From Streptomyces roseifaciens (lineage in GTDB: Bacteria > Actinomycetota > Actinomycetes > Streptomycetales > Streptomycetaceae), in assembly GCF_001445655.1 (NCBI RefSeq), contig NZ_LNBE01000003.1, positions 912,530 to 976,529 on the forward strand: DNA of 64,000 bases. Direction: 5' to 3'. Position 1 is the first letter of the stretch, and every line of letters starts with the position of its first letter. A model generated the notes under the pieces. That model was not told where the DNA came from. It worked only from the letters and a program-made list of their open reading frames with translations, and did not search any database. Shown piece by piece: positions 41,541 through 49,580 of the stretch. A program made the translations under genes and the position numbers.

Positions 41541-42047
41541 TCAGGGCTGCAGGCCGCCGAGCCGCCCCTCCAGCAGGACGAGCAGCTCGGCCAGCGTCGC
41601 GGCGAGATCGGCCCGGCGGTCCTCGCCGAGCCCTTCGAGGAGCGCGCTCTCGTAGCCCAGCTGGTGCGGGATCAGCCGGTCGATGAGCTCCCGGCCCTCG
41701 TCCGTCAGGGACAGGTGGGCCACCCGGCGGTCGCGCTCGTCGGCGCGGCGGGCGACCAGGCAGCGCGCTTCGAGCACCCGCAGCCGCTTGGTCACGGCGG
41801 CCCCGGAGGCGAAGGTCTCCCGTGCGATCTGGCCCGGGGTCAGCTCCCGGCCCGTGCGCCGCAGGGTGCCGAGGATGTCGAACTCGGCCCGCGTCAGGCC
41901 CTCGCGCACCAGCGGGGCGTCCGTGGCCTGCTGGAGCAGCGCCGCGCAGCGGTTGAGCCGGCCGATCACGGCCATCGGCGCGGTGTCGAGTCCGGGGTGG
42001 ACCTGCTGCCACTGCCGCAGCACGCGCGCGACGATGTCCTCGGTCAC
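41541..42047 (-). CDS. MarR family transcriptional regulator
   Basis: The protein has 168 residues. It has a central winged helix (TRAEFDILGTLRRTGRELTPG then ARETFASGAAVTKRLRVLEARCLVARR with D-x-R-D in the wing ADERDRR). The GTG at 42047 has GGAAAGG nine bases upstream. It lies between copA and the FUSC exporter on the same strand. MarR proteins often control efflux pumps, so control of the FUSC gene is plausible but not shown. Confidence 0.9.
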   Translation of the reverse strand: MTEDIVARVLRQWQQVHPGLDTAPMAVIGRLNRCAALLQQATDAPLVREGLTRAEFDILGTLRRTGRELTPGQIARETFASGAAVTKRLRVLEARCLVARRADERDRRVAHLSLTDEGRELIDRLIPHQLGYESALLEGLGEDRRADLAATLAELLVLLEGRLGGLQP

Positions 42048-42119
42048 GTTGGTGATCCTTTCCAGTCGGTGCTCCGGGTAGATTCTGCCGTCCCGCCGGT
42101 GACCGTCCGGAGGGAGCCC

Positions 42120-43745
42120 TCACATCGGCGCCGCGCCGCCGCCCGGTGCGTGCCCCCGGGCGAGCGAGGCCAGCGCCCGGTGGCCGTCGTGCTCGGCGCG
42201 AACCACCCGCTCCCCGGGGACGGTCCGCTGCCGCCACTCGCCGGCCGCGGCGTCGGCCGCCTCCCGCAGGTCGACGAGGGCGGCCGCGAGCCGGTCGCGG
42301 GCGCGGTCCGCCTCGTGGGCGCCGGCACCCGCCGCCACGGCGAGGGCCGCGGCGTGCGCCTCGGACACCCGGACCACGGCGGCGTCGACCCGGTCCGCCG
42401 CCCGCCGGTTGGTGACCAGCGCGCAGACGAGCAGGCCCGCCGCCGCGCCGACGAGCGTATCGGTCCAGCGGTCGCCGACGAGCTCCCCGGCGGGGCGGCT
42501 GCCGCCGAATTCGGTCAGCAAAAGGGCCATCGGGGTGACGCAGACCGTACCGAGCCAGTAGCTGCGGGAGATGAGCGCCTCGGCGCCGGCCAGCAGGACG
42601 AGCACGGCCAGGACCATGACCGCCTGGCCGGTGCGCATCAGGGGCGCCAGCGCGGCGAAGAGCGCGACGCCGAGGAGGTTGCCCAGCACCCGCTGCAGCG
42701 CGCGCTGCCAGGACGGAGCGCCGCCCGCCTGCACGACCGAGGCGGCACTGACCACGGCCCAGTACGGGTGGCCGACCCCGCAGGCGAGCGAGGCCCAGCC
42801 GGCCAGGGCGGAACCGGCGAGCACGCGGGCGCCCGTGGGCAGCAGCAGGGACAGCGGCAGCGGCCCGGGCGGCACCGCGCCCGGGCCGGGGGTGGCAGGC
42901 GCGTCCCCGGGCAGGGCGCGGCCCTTGCGCAGGGCCCGGGCCCAGGCCTGCCAGGGCCCGCTGTCCGGGCCGGGGGCCGTTGCGGGGGACCGGCCTGCGT
43001 CCGTGCCGCCGCGACCGTGCACGACCGCCTCCCTGCGGACGAGTTCGGCGTGCACGTGGGCGCGCACCGCCGCGGGTGCGCGCAGCAGCGCCTGCCAGGC
43101 GGCGTGGCGCGCGCGGTCTGCGTCCCCAGGGTTCGCCGGGTTCGCCGCCTCCGCCGTGTTCGTGCGGGCCAGCCGATCCGCGGCCTCCAGGGCGCGGGCG
43201 GCGGCGATGCGCTCGGGGCCGTGCGGGCGGACGAGGGCGGGCGCCATGCAGACCAGCCACGCCCACAGGCCGCAGGCCAGCGTCAGGCCGACGTGGAGCG
43301 GGAGGTCCGCGGCGCGCTGCGGCGCGAAGCACGCCGACGCCGTGACGAACGTGAGGACGATGTGGCCCGGCGGGCCGGTGCGGGAGGCGTCGCAGGCCGT
43401 CTTCTGCGCGGCGGCGAGCACGGCGGCGACCGCCACCAGGACGGCGGGGGAGGGCGTGAGGGCCGCGGTGGCCAGGGCCGCGCCGACGCCCGCGGTCATG
43501 CCGAGCACCACCAGGGCGAGGGTGCGGGCGCGCGCCGCGTACGGGCGATCGTGGCCGAAGAGCGCGCACAGGGCTCCGGCGGAGGTGTAGAGCGCGAGAT
43601 CCAGCCGGCCGGCGGCGAGCAGGGCGGCGTACGGGACGGCCATCGCCACGACGCCGCTCAGGGCCGACTTGTACCAGATGTCTGCAGGTCGGCCGATCCG
43701 GAGGGCGGCCTGCAGGGACCCGGGCAGCGGGGAGCGTCTGAGCAT
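42120..43745 (-). CDS. FUSC family exporter (aromatic acid/p-hydroxybenzoate type)
   Basis: The protein has 541 residues in two similar halves, each with several membrane helices followed by a soluble segment. The second half has GHPYWAVVSAASVVQ and RVLGNLLGVALFAALAPL, typical of the FUSC/AaeB group that exports aromatic or other organic acids. The ATG at 43745 sits in a perfect palindrome, and a TAATCT -10 box ends seven bases upstream. The gene is next to the steroid cluster and could export an acidic intermediate; this is inference. Confidence 0.85.
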   Translation of the reverse strand: MLRRSPLPGSLQAALRIGRPADIWYKSALSGVVAMAVPYAALLAAGRLDLALYTSAGALCALFGHDRPYAARARTLALVVLGMTAGVGAALATAALTPSPAVLVAVAAVLAAAQKTACDASRTGPPGHIVLTFVTASACFAPQRAADLPLHVGLTLACGLWAWLVCMAPALVRPHGPERIAAARALEAADRLARTNTAEAANPANPGDADRARHAAWQALLRAPAAVRAHVHAELVRREAVVHGRGGTDAGRSPATAPGPDSGPWQAWARALRKGRALPGDAPATPGPGAVPPGPLPLSLLLPTGARVLAGSALAGWASLACGVGHPYWAVVSAASVVQAGGAPSWQRALQRVLGNLLGVALFAALAPLMRTGQAVMVLAVLVLLAGAEALISRSYWLGTVCVTPMALLLTEFGGSRPAGELVGDRWTDTLVGAAAGLLVCALVTNRRAADRVDAAVVRVSEAHAAALAVAAGAGAHEADRARDRLAAALVDLREAADAAAGEWRQRTVPGERVVRAEHDGHRALASLARGHAPGGGAAPM

Positions 43746-43752
43746 GCTCAGA
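43737..43752. promoter_or_regulatory. 16-bp perfect palindrome over the FUSC start codon
   Basis: TCTGAGCATGCTCAGA is an exact palindrome that includes the ATG (43743-43745). With the predicted start of transcription at or next to the ATG, a protein bound here would block initiation. Confidence 0.55.
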
Positions 43753-43757
43753 AGATT

Positions 43758-43771
43758 AGCAAGTGTTTTAC
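43758..43771. promoter_or_regulatory. Weak KstR2-like half-operator in the FUSC promoter
   Basis: AGCAAGTGTTTTAC matches the left half of AnCAAGnnCTTGnT exactly and part of the right half. It lies directly before the TAATCT -10 box of the FUSC gene and overlaps the 3' end of the acyl-CoA dehydrogenase gene. Confidence 0.35.
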
Positions 43772-44790
43772 AGAGAAAATAAATCGAGAGTACGGGCCCG
43801 GCAGGCCGCCGGCGTTCCCCAGGCCGACCGCAGCGCCCGCGCCTTGCCCAGCCACAGCGACAGGTCGTACTCCGCGGTGTAGCCGATCGCGCCGTGCAGC
43901 TGCAGGGCGGCCCGGGCCGCGGCATAGGCGGCGTCGGACGCCGCCGCCTTCGCCGCGGCGACCTCCGCCCCGGCGCCCGGCGTGCCCGCCGCCAGGGCCA
44001 CGGCCGCGCCGTGCACGAGCGGCCCGGCGAACTCCAGGCCCACGCGTACGTCCGCCAGCCGGTGCTTGACCGCCTGGAAGGCGCCGACCGGCACGCCGAA
44101 CTGCTTGCGCTGCCGCACGTACCCCACCGTCCGCTCCAGCAGGGCCAGCCCCACGCCCAGCACCTGCGCGGCCGCCGCGAACGCCGCCCAGTCGGCGGCG
44201 AGCCGCGCCGCCTCGCGCACCGCCCGCCCCGCGGCCACCGGCTCCGCACCGCACCGCGGCAGGGCGAGCCGCCGCGCCGGGTCCAGCGAGGGCTGGACGG
44301 GGCCGTGGCCGGTGGCCAGGAAGAGGTCGTCCGGGCCGCCCGGCGCGACGAACACCCCGTCGCACACGTCCGCGTCCAGCGCGTACGGGCTTCCGCCCGG
44401 TGCGCCCGGCAGGGCCGCCGTCACCCGGGCCCCGCCGTCGCACACGCGCGGCAGCCAGGCCTCCGCGAGGACCGGCCGGCCCGCCTCGGCCAGCCGCGCC
44501 AGCAGCACCGACACGGCGGCCGTCTCCACGACCGGGCCCGGCACCGCGTGCCGGCCCAGCTCCGTGAAGGCCACCGTCGCCTCCACCGGCAGCGGCCCCG
44601 CGCCGCCGAACGCCTCGGGCACGGCCAGCCCGAAGACCCCGGCCCGCGCCAGCCGCTCCCACAGCGCGAGCCCCGGCCCGTGGTCGCCGCGCGCCCAGGC
44701 CCGTACGGCCGCCGGGGTGTCCGACGCGCCCAGCATCCGGCCGAGCGTCCGCCCGAACTCCCGCTGCTCGTCGTCGAGTGCGAACCTCAT
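43768..44790 (-). CDS. Acyl-CoA dehydrogenase, short subunit (FadE32/FadE33-like)
   Basis: The protein has 340 residues, shorter than usual. It opens with RFALDDEQREFGRTLGRML and has LLERTVGYVRQRKQFGVPVGAFQAVKHRLADV, a conserved dehydrogenase helix. In actinobacterial steroid pathways such short chains pair with a longer partner in alpha2beta2 enzymes; the next gene is such a partner. The final codons contain a TTA (43780-43782) and the stop is TAA, both rare in this DNA, so translation may depend on the bldA tRNA. It acts on a ring C/D intermediate by inference. Confidence 0.8.
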   Translation of the reverse strand: MRFALDDEQREFGRTLGRMLGASDTPAAVRAWARGDHGPGLALWERLARAGVFGLAVPEAFGGAGPLPVEATVAFTELGRHAVPGPVVETAAVSVLLARLAEAGRPVLAEAWLPRVCDGGARVTAALPGAPGGSPYALDADVCDGVFVAPGGPDDLFLATGHGPVQPSLDPARRLALPRCGAEPVAAGRAVREAARLAADWAAFAAAAQVLGVGLALLERTVGYVRQRKQFGVPVGAFQAVKHRLADVRVGLEFAGPLVHGAAVALAAGTPGAGAEVAAAKAAASDAAYAAARAALQLHGAIGYTAEYDLSLWLGKARALRSAWGTPAACRARTLDLFSL

Positions 44791-44854
44791 GCCGACCGCC
44801 CCCGTACGGCACGCGCCCGTCCCCGTACGGCTGGTGGAACCTCCCGTGCACCCC

Positions 44855-46015
44855 TCATGCCCGCCGCCCCTTCGGAAGCCCCAGCAGCCGCTCCGCGACG
44901 ATGTCCCGCTGGATCTCGTTCGTGCCCGCGTACACCGGCCCCGCCAGGGCGAAGACGAAGCCCTCCGCCCAGCCGCCGTGCGCCGGCGCGTCGCCCGCCG
45001 GGCCGGCCAGTTCGCCGTACGGGCCGAGCAGGTCGAGCGCCGTCTCGTGCAGCGCCAGGTCCAGCTCCGACCAGAACAGCTTGGTGAGGCTCGGCTCGGC
45101 CCCCCGCGGCCCGCCCGCCGCGCACGCGTACCCGTACAGCTGGTAGGCGCGGGCCCGCACCACCGCATCGGCCACCCGGTCGCGCAGCGCCGTGTCCCCG
45201 GGGTCGGCGGCCGCCCGCCACAGGGCGACCAGCCGGCGCGCGGCCGCCACGTAGCGGCCCGGGCTGCGCAGGGTGAGGCCGCGCTCGCTGCCCGCGGTGC
45301 TCATGGCGACGCGCCAGCCGTCGCCGGGCGTGCCGACGACGTCCCGGTCGGGCACGAACGCCTCGTCCAGGAAGATCTCCGCGAACGCGGGCCTGCCGTC
45401 GAGACGGCCGACCGGGCGCACCCGCACCCCCTCCGCGTCGAGCCCGAACATCGCGTAGGTCAGGCCCTCGTGGGGCCGGCCGGCGCTCGCGTGGCTGCGG
45501 AACAGCCCGAAGGCGCGGTCGGCGAACGCGGCCCGCGACGACCACGTCTTCTGCCCGCTGAGCAGCCAGCCGCCGGCCGTGCGCACCGCGACCGACCGCA
45601 GGGACGCGAGGTCCGACCCGGCCTCGGGCTCGGACCACGCCTGCGCCCACACCGTCTCCCCGCTCGCCATCGCCGGCAGGATCCGGGCCCGCTGCTCCTG
45701 CGTGCCGTGTTCGAGGAGCGTCGGGGCGAGCAGGCCGATGCCGTTCTGGGAGACGCGGGCGGGTGCGCCCGCCGCCCAGTACTCCTCCTCGAAGACCAGC
45801 CACTCCAGGAACGAACGGCCCCGGCCCCCGTACACGGCCGGCCAGGAGACGGCCGACCAGCGCCCCGCGTGCAGCGTCCGTTCCCACGCGCGGTGTTCGG
45901 CGAAGCCCTCCTCGGTCTCCAGCGAGGCGAGCGGCGTCCGGGGGACGTGGCCGGCGAGCCAGGCGCGGGCCTCCGCGCGGAAGTCCTCCTGCGCGGGCGT
46001 GAGGTCCAGGTCCAT
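44855..46015 (-). CDS. Acyl-CoA dehydrogenase (FadE30-like, steroid C/D ring degradation)
   Basis: The protein has 386 residues. The standard fold has WAQAWSEPEAGSDLASLRS and GGWLLSGQKTWSS for FAD and substrate, and YAGTNEIQRDIVAERLLGLPKG near the C-terminus. FadE30 dehydrogenates HIP-CoA early in C/D ring degradation. The ATG overlaps the stop of the crotonase upstream (ATGA), so they are co-translated. Which FadE orthologue it is cannot be decided from sequence by eye. Confidence 0.82.
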   Translation of the reverse strand: MDLDLTPAQEDFRAEARAWLAGHVPRTPLASLETEEGFAEHRAWERTLHAGRWSAVSWPAVYGGRGRSFLEWLVFEEEYWAAGAPARVSQNGIGLLAPTLLEHGTQEQRARILPAMASGETVWAQAWSEPEAGSDLASLRSVAVRTAGGWLLSGQKTWSSRAAFADRAFGLFRSHASAGRPHEGLTYAMFGLDAEGVRVRPVGRLDGRPAFAEIFLDEAFVPDRDVVGTPGDGWRVAMSTAGSERGLTLRSPGRYVAAARRLVALWRAAADPGDTALRDRVADAVVRARAYQLYGYACAAGGPRGAEPSLTKLFWSELDLALHETALDLLGPYGELAGPAGDAPAHGGWAEGFVFALAGPVYAGTNEIQRDIVAERLLGLPKGRRA

Positions 46016-46908
46016 CAGGTGCCGCCCGTCCCGGCCGCCCTCGCCTTCATCGTGCGCACGTCCATCCCGGCGAGCGGGTCGGCGGCGGTCTCGGCGTTGT
46101 GCGCGTGCGCGAGGTGGTGCAGGGCGAACGCCGCGTCGAGACCGCCGTGCAGGCCCTGGAGGTCCTCGGCCTGGTTGACGGCGCGCTTGGCGAGGGCGAG
46201 GCCCATGCGGGGCATCGCGGCCACGCGCCCGGCGAGTTCATGGGTGCGGGCGGCGAGCCGCTCGCGCGGCACCACGCGGTTGACCATGCCGAGTTCGCGG
46301 GCGCGGTGCGCGCTCATCCGGTCGCCTGTGTAGAGGAGTTCCTTCGCGACGCGCGGCGGCAGCACCCAGGGGTGCGCGAAGTACTCCACGCCGGGGATGC
46401 CCATCCGGACCACCGGGTCGGCGAAGAAGGCGTCCTCGCTCGCGACGATCAGATCGCAGACCCAGGCCAGCATCAGGCCGCCCGCCACGCAGGCGCCCTG
46501 CACGGAGGCGATCAGCGGCTTGGGGATCTCGCGCCAGCGGCGGCACATGCCCAGGTACACCTCGGACTCGCGCGCGAAGCGGCTCTCCGCACCGGCCTTG
46601 TCCGAGTGGTCCCACCACAGGCCCGCCCGGCGGGGGTGCGGCAGGTGGGCGTCGCGGCCGGGCGTGCCGATGTCGTGGCCGGACGAGAAGTGATCGCCCG
46701 CGCCCGCGAGGACGATCACCTTGACCTCGTCGTCGGCCGACGCCTCGTAGAAGGCCCCGTCCAGGGCGTACGTCATCGCGGAGTTCTGGGCGTTGCGGTA
46801 CGCGGGCCGGTTCATGGTGACGGTCGCGACGGGGCCGCTGCGCTCGTAGCGCACCACGGGGCCCTCGGGGTCCTGCCGGCCGTCCGTCGGCACAGGGTCA
46901 GTGGTCAT
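46015..46908 (-). CDS. Crotonase family protein lacking the usual catalytic glutamates
   Basis: The protein has 297 residues. It has oxyanion-hole segments GDHFSSGHDIG and QGACVAGGLMLAWVCD and a long insertion (HLPHPRRAGLWWDHSDKAG). Aligned to rat enoyl-CoA hydratase, Glu144 is a Met (GGLML) and Glu164 a Val (ADPVV), so ordinary hydration is unlikely or uses other residues. The ATG at 46908 has AAGGA six bases upstream, and its promoter carries a KstR2 box. It is the first gene of a three-gene unit with two acyl-CoA dehydrogenases. Confidence 0.85.
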   Translation of the reverse strand: MTTDPVPTDGRQDPEGPVVRYERSGPVATVTMNRPAYRNAQNSAMTYALDGAFYEASADDEVKVIVLAGAGDHFSSGHDIGTPGRDAHLPHPRRAGLWWDHSDKAGAESRFARESEVYLGMCRRWREIPKPLIASVQGACVAGGLMLAWVCDLIVASEDAFFADPVVRMGIPGVEYFAHPWVLPPRVAKELLYTGDRMSAHRARELGMVNRVVPRERLAARTHELAGRVAAMPRMGLALAKRAVNQAEDLQGLHGGLDAAFALHHLAHAHNAETAADPLAGMDVRTMKARAAGTGGT

Positions 46909-46923
46909 CAACCATCCTTCCCT

Positions 46924-46937
46924 AACAAGTGTTTGGT
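46924..46937. promoter_or_regulatory. KstR2 operator (box 1)
   Basis: AACAAGTGTTTGGT fits the KstR2 motif AnCAAGnnCTTGnT with one change. It lies between the divergent crotonase (46908) and IpdF-like (46954) genes and immediately before the -10 of the latter, so repression of both units is expected. Confidence 0.78.
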
Positions 46938-46941
46938 AGGT

Positions 46942-46947
46942 TAACGT
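46942..46947 (+). promoter_or_regulatory. -10 box TAACGT of the ipdF-kstR2-fadA6 unit
   Basis: TAACGT ends six bases before the ATG at 46954, implying a leaderless transcript. The KstR2 box covers the spacer between -35 and -10. Confidence 0.55.
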
Positions 46948-46953
46948 ACGGCC

Positions 46954-47769
46954 ATGAGCAGCGTCGAGGAGTCCACCGCTGTCCGGCCCGTCCCGCCGCC
47001 CTATCTCCCCGCCCACGAGCTGCTGTCCGGCCGCACGGCCGTCATCACGGCCGCGGCCGGGGCGGGGATCGGCTCCGCCACCGCCCGCCGGTTCCTGGAG
47101 GAGGGCGCCCGCGTGGTGCTCGGAGACCGGCACGCGCGCAGGCTGCGCGTCGCCGTCGCCGACCTGAGCGAGGAGTTCGGCGCCCGCCAGGTCGCCGGAC
47201 GGCCCTGCGACGTCACCGACGAAGCGCAGGTCGCGGCCCTGTTCGAGCTGGCCGAGGAGCGGCACGGCGGCCTCGACGTCGTCGTCAACAACGCCGGTCT
47301 CGGGGGCACCGCCGAGCTCGCCGACATGACCGACGAGCAGTGGGACGCCGTCGTCGGCACCACCCTCGGCGGCACCTTCCGCTGCACCCGCGCCGCCCTG
47401 CGCCGGATGCGCGACCGGGGCACCGGCGGCGTCGTCGTCAACAACGCCTCCGTCGTGGGCTGGCGCGCCCAGCAGGGCCAGGCCCACTACGCCGCGGCCA
47501 AGGCCGGCGTCATGGCGCTCACCCGCTGCGCGGCGGTGGAGGCGGCCGCCTACGGCGTGCGCGTCAACGCCGTCGCGCCGAGCCTCGCCCTGCACCCCCA
47601 CCTGGCGAAGGTCACCACGCCGGAGCTGCTGGAGGAGCTGGCCCGGCGCGAGGCGTTCGGCCGGGCCGCCGAGCCCTGGGAGGTCGCCAACGTCATCGTC
47701 TTCCTCGCCAGCGGCTACTCCTCGTACATGACCGGCGAGACGGTCTCCGTCAGCAGCCAGCGCGCGTGA
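46954..47769 (+). CDS. ipdF: Short-chain dehydrogenase, IpdF-like (5-OH-HIP-CoA step)
   Basis: The protein has 271 residues. It has a classical SDR fold: TAVITAAAGAGIGSATARRFLEEG for NAD(P), DVVVNNAGLGG, catalytic Ser in NNASVVGW and YAAAKAG. The YLPAHELLSGRTAVITAAAG opening and MTGETVSVSSQ end resemble IpdF, which in mycobacteria and rhodococci oxidises the 5-hydroxyl of HIP-CoA intermediates. It is the first gene of the unit with kstR2 and fadA6, as in other HIP clusters. The gene symbol rests on context plus family. Confidence 0.8.
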   Translation: MSSVEESTAVRPVPPPYLPAHELLSGRTAVITAAAGAGIGSATARRFLEEGARVVLGDRHARRLRVAVADLSEEFGARQVAGRPCDVTDEAQVAALFELAEERHGGLDVVVNNAGLGGTAELADMTDEQWDAVVGTTLGGTFRCTRAALRRMRDRGTGGVVVNNASVVGWRAQQGQAHYAAAKAGVMALTRCAAVEAAAYGVRVNAVAPSLALHPHLAKVTTPELLEELARREAFGRAAEPWEVANVIVFLASGYSSYMTGETVSVSSQRA

Positions 47770-47783
47770 CCGAGAATGGAACC

Positions 47784-48398
47784 GTGCCGAACAGCAAGAA
47801 GACCACCACCGAGCGGCCCGCGCCCGAGCGGCGCGGAGAGCTCCTCGCGACCGCCGCCGAGGTGTTCGCCGCGCAGGGCTACAACGCCACCACCGTGCGC
47901 CGGATCGCCGAGGAGGCGGGGCTGCTGGCGGGCAGCCTCTACTACCACTTCGACTCCAAGGAGTCGATGCTGGACGAGATCCTCTCCGCCTTCCTCGACG
48001 AGCTGTGGGCCGGCTACGACGCCGTGCTCGCCGCCGGGCTCGGGCCCCGCGCGACCCTGGAGGCCCTGGTGGCCGAGTCCTTCCGGGAGATCGACCGGCA
48101 CCGCCCCGCCGTCGCCATCTACCAGAAGGAGTCGCGGCACCTCGCCGGCCTGCCGCGCTTCGGCTACCTCGCCGAGTCGCAGCGCAGGTTCGAGGAGGTG
48201 TGGCTCGGCACGATCGAGCGCGGCGCGGCCGAGGGGGCCTTCCGCGCCGACCTGGACGCCCGCCTCGCCTACCGGTTCCTGCGCGACACCGTGTGGGTCG
48301 CCGCGTCCTGGTACCGGCCGGGCGGGCGGCTCCCGGCGGAGGAGATCGCCCGCCAGTATCTGTCGATGGTCCTGGACGGCATCGCCGTGCGGGAGTGA
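47784..48398 (+). CDS. kstR2: TetR family repressor KstR2
   Basis: The protein has 204 residues. The N-terminal helix-turn-helix (NATTVRRIAEEAGLLAGSLYYHFDSKESML) is a TetR DNA-binding domain. The position between IpdF-like and FadA6-like genes, and two copies of the KstR2 motif in the cluster, identify it as KstR2. In other actinobacteria KstR2 is released by HIP-CoA. The GTG at 47784 is chosen because it follows the previous stop by 14 bp; GAGAAT ends six bases upstream and could be an extra leaderless promoter. Confidence 0.82.
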   Translation: MPNSKKTTTERPAPERRGELLATAAEVFAAQGYNATTVRRIAEEAGLLAGSLYYHFDSKESMLDEILSAFLDELWAGYDAVLAAGLGPRATLEALVAESFREIDRHRPAVAIYQKESRHLAGLPRFGYLAESQRRFEEVWLGTIERGAAEGAFRADLDARLAYRFLRDTVWVAASWYRPGGRLPAEEIARQYLSMVLDGIAVRE

Positions 48399-48419
48399 CC
48401 GGTTGGAGGAGCAGCAGCC

Positions 48420-49577
48420 ATGCCCGAGGCCTACATCGTCGGAGCGGTCCGCACCCCCGTCGGCCGGCGCGGGGGCGGGCTCTCCGCCGTCCACCCCGCC
48501 GACCTCGGCGCGCACGTCCTGCGCGCCCTGATGGCGCGCACGGGCGTCGACCCGGCCGCCGTCGAGGACGTCGTCCTCGGCTGCCTCGACGCCGTCGGCC
48601 CGCAGGCCGGGGACATCGCCCGGACGAGCTGGCTGGCCGCCGGGCTGCCCGAGGAGGTCCCCGGCGTCACCGTCGACCGGCAGTGCGGCTCCGGCCAGCA
48701 GGCCGTCCACTTCGCCGCCCAGGCCGTCCTCTCCGGCACCCAGGACCTCGTCGTCGCGGGCGGCGTCCAGAACATGTCGCAGATCCCGATCGCCTACGCC
48801 GTCCACCGCGCGGCCGTCCCGCTCGGCCTCACCGAGGGCCCCTTCGCCGGCTCGGAGGGCTGGCGGGCGCGCTACGGCGACCGGCCCGTCAGCCAGTTCC
48901 ACGGGGCCGAGCTCATCGCCCGGCAGTGGGGCATCACGCGCACCGCCATGGAGGAGTACGCGCTGCGCTCGCACCGAAGGGCGGTGCGCGCCGCCGACGA
49001 GGGCCGCTTCGACCGCGAACTCGCCCCCTGCGGCGGGCTGACGGCCGACGAAGGGCCGCGCCCGGACACCTCCCCGGAGAAGATGGCCGCGCTGAAGCCG
49101 GTGGTGGAGGGCGGCCGGCTGACGGCCGCCCTCTCCTCCCAGATATCCGACGGGGCGGCGGCCCTGCTGCTCGCGAGCGAGCGCGCCGTGCGCGACCACG
49201 GGCTGACCCCGCGCGCCCGCGTCCACCACCTGTCCGTACGCGGCGAGGACCCGGTCCGCATGCTGACGGCGCCCATCCCGGCGACCGCCCACGCGCTGAA
49301 GAAGGCCGGGCTGACGATGGCGGACATCGACCTCGTCGAGATCAACGAGGCCTTCGCCTCCGTCGTCCTGGCCTGGCTGCAGGAGACCGGCGCCGACCCG
49401 GAGAAGGTCAACGTCAACGGCGGCGCCATCGCCCTGGGCCACCCCCTGGGCGCGACCGGCGCGAAGCTGATGACCACGCTCCTGCACGAACTCGAGCGCA
49501 CGGGCGGCCGCTACGGCCTGCAGACGATGTGCGAGGGCGGCGGTCAGGCGAACGTGACGGTCATCGAGCGGCTGTGA
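48420..49577 (+). CDS. fadA6: Acetyl-CoA acyltransferase (thiolase) FadA6-like
   Basis: The protein has 385 residues. The acylation Cys lies in [11 protein letters not shown], the His in [16 protein letters not shown] and the second Cys in TMCEGGGQA. FadA6 performs the thiolytic step late in HIP degradation. GGAGG precedes the ATG. It ends three bases before the stop of the convergent ipdC. Confidence 0.88.
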   Translation: MPEAYIVGAVRTPVGRRGGGLSAVHPADLGAHVLRALMARTGVDPAAVEDVVLGCLDAVGPQAGDIARTSWLAAGLPEEVPGVTVDRQCGSGQQAVHFAAQAVLSGTQDLVVAGGVQNMSQIPIAYAVHRAAVPLGLTEGPFAGSEGWRARYGDRPVSQFHGAELIARQWGITRTAMEEYALRSHRRAVRAADEGRFDRELAPCGGLTADEGPRPDTSPEKMAALKPVVEGGRLTAALSSQISDGAAALLLASERAVRDHGLTPRARVHHLSVRGEDPVRMLTAPIPATAHALKKAGLTMADIDLVEINEAFASVVLAWLQETGADPEKVNVNGGAIALGHPLGATGAKLMTTLLHELERTGGRYGLQTMCEGGGQANVTVIERL

Positions 49578-49580
49578 GGG

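Noticed and set aside
38877..44069. A 1730-codon plus-strand open frame over the copA to FUSC region
   Set aside because: It reads against five well-supported minus-strand genes, and its translation is low-complexity Arg/Gly/Glu-rich without domains.
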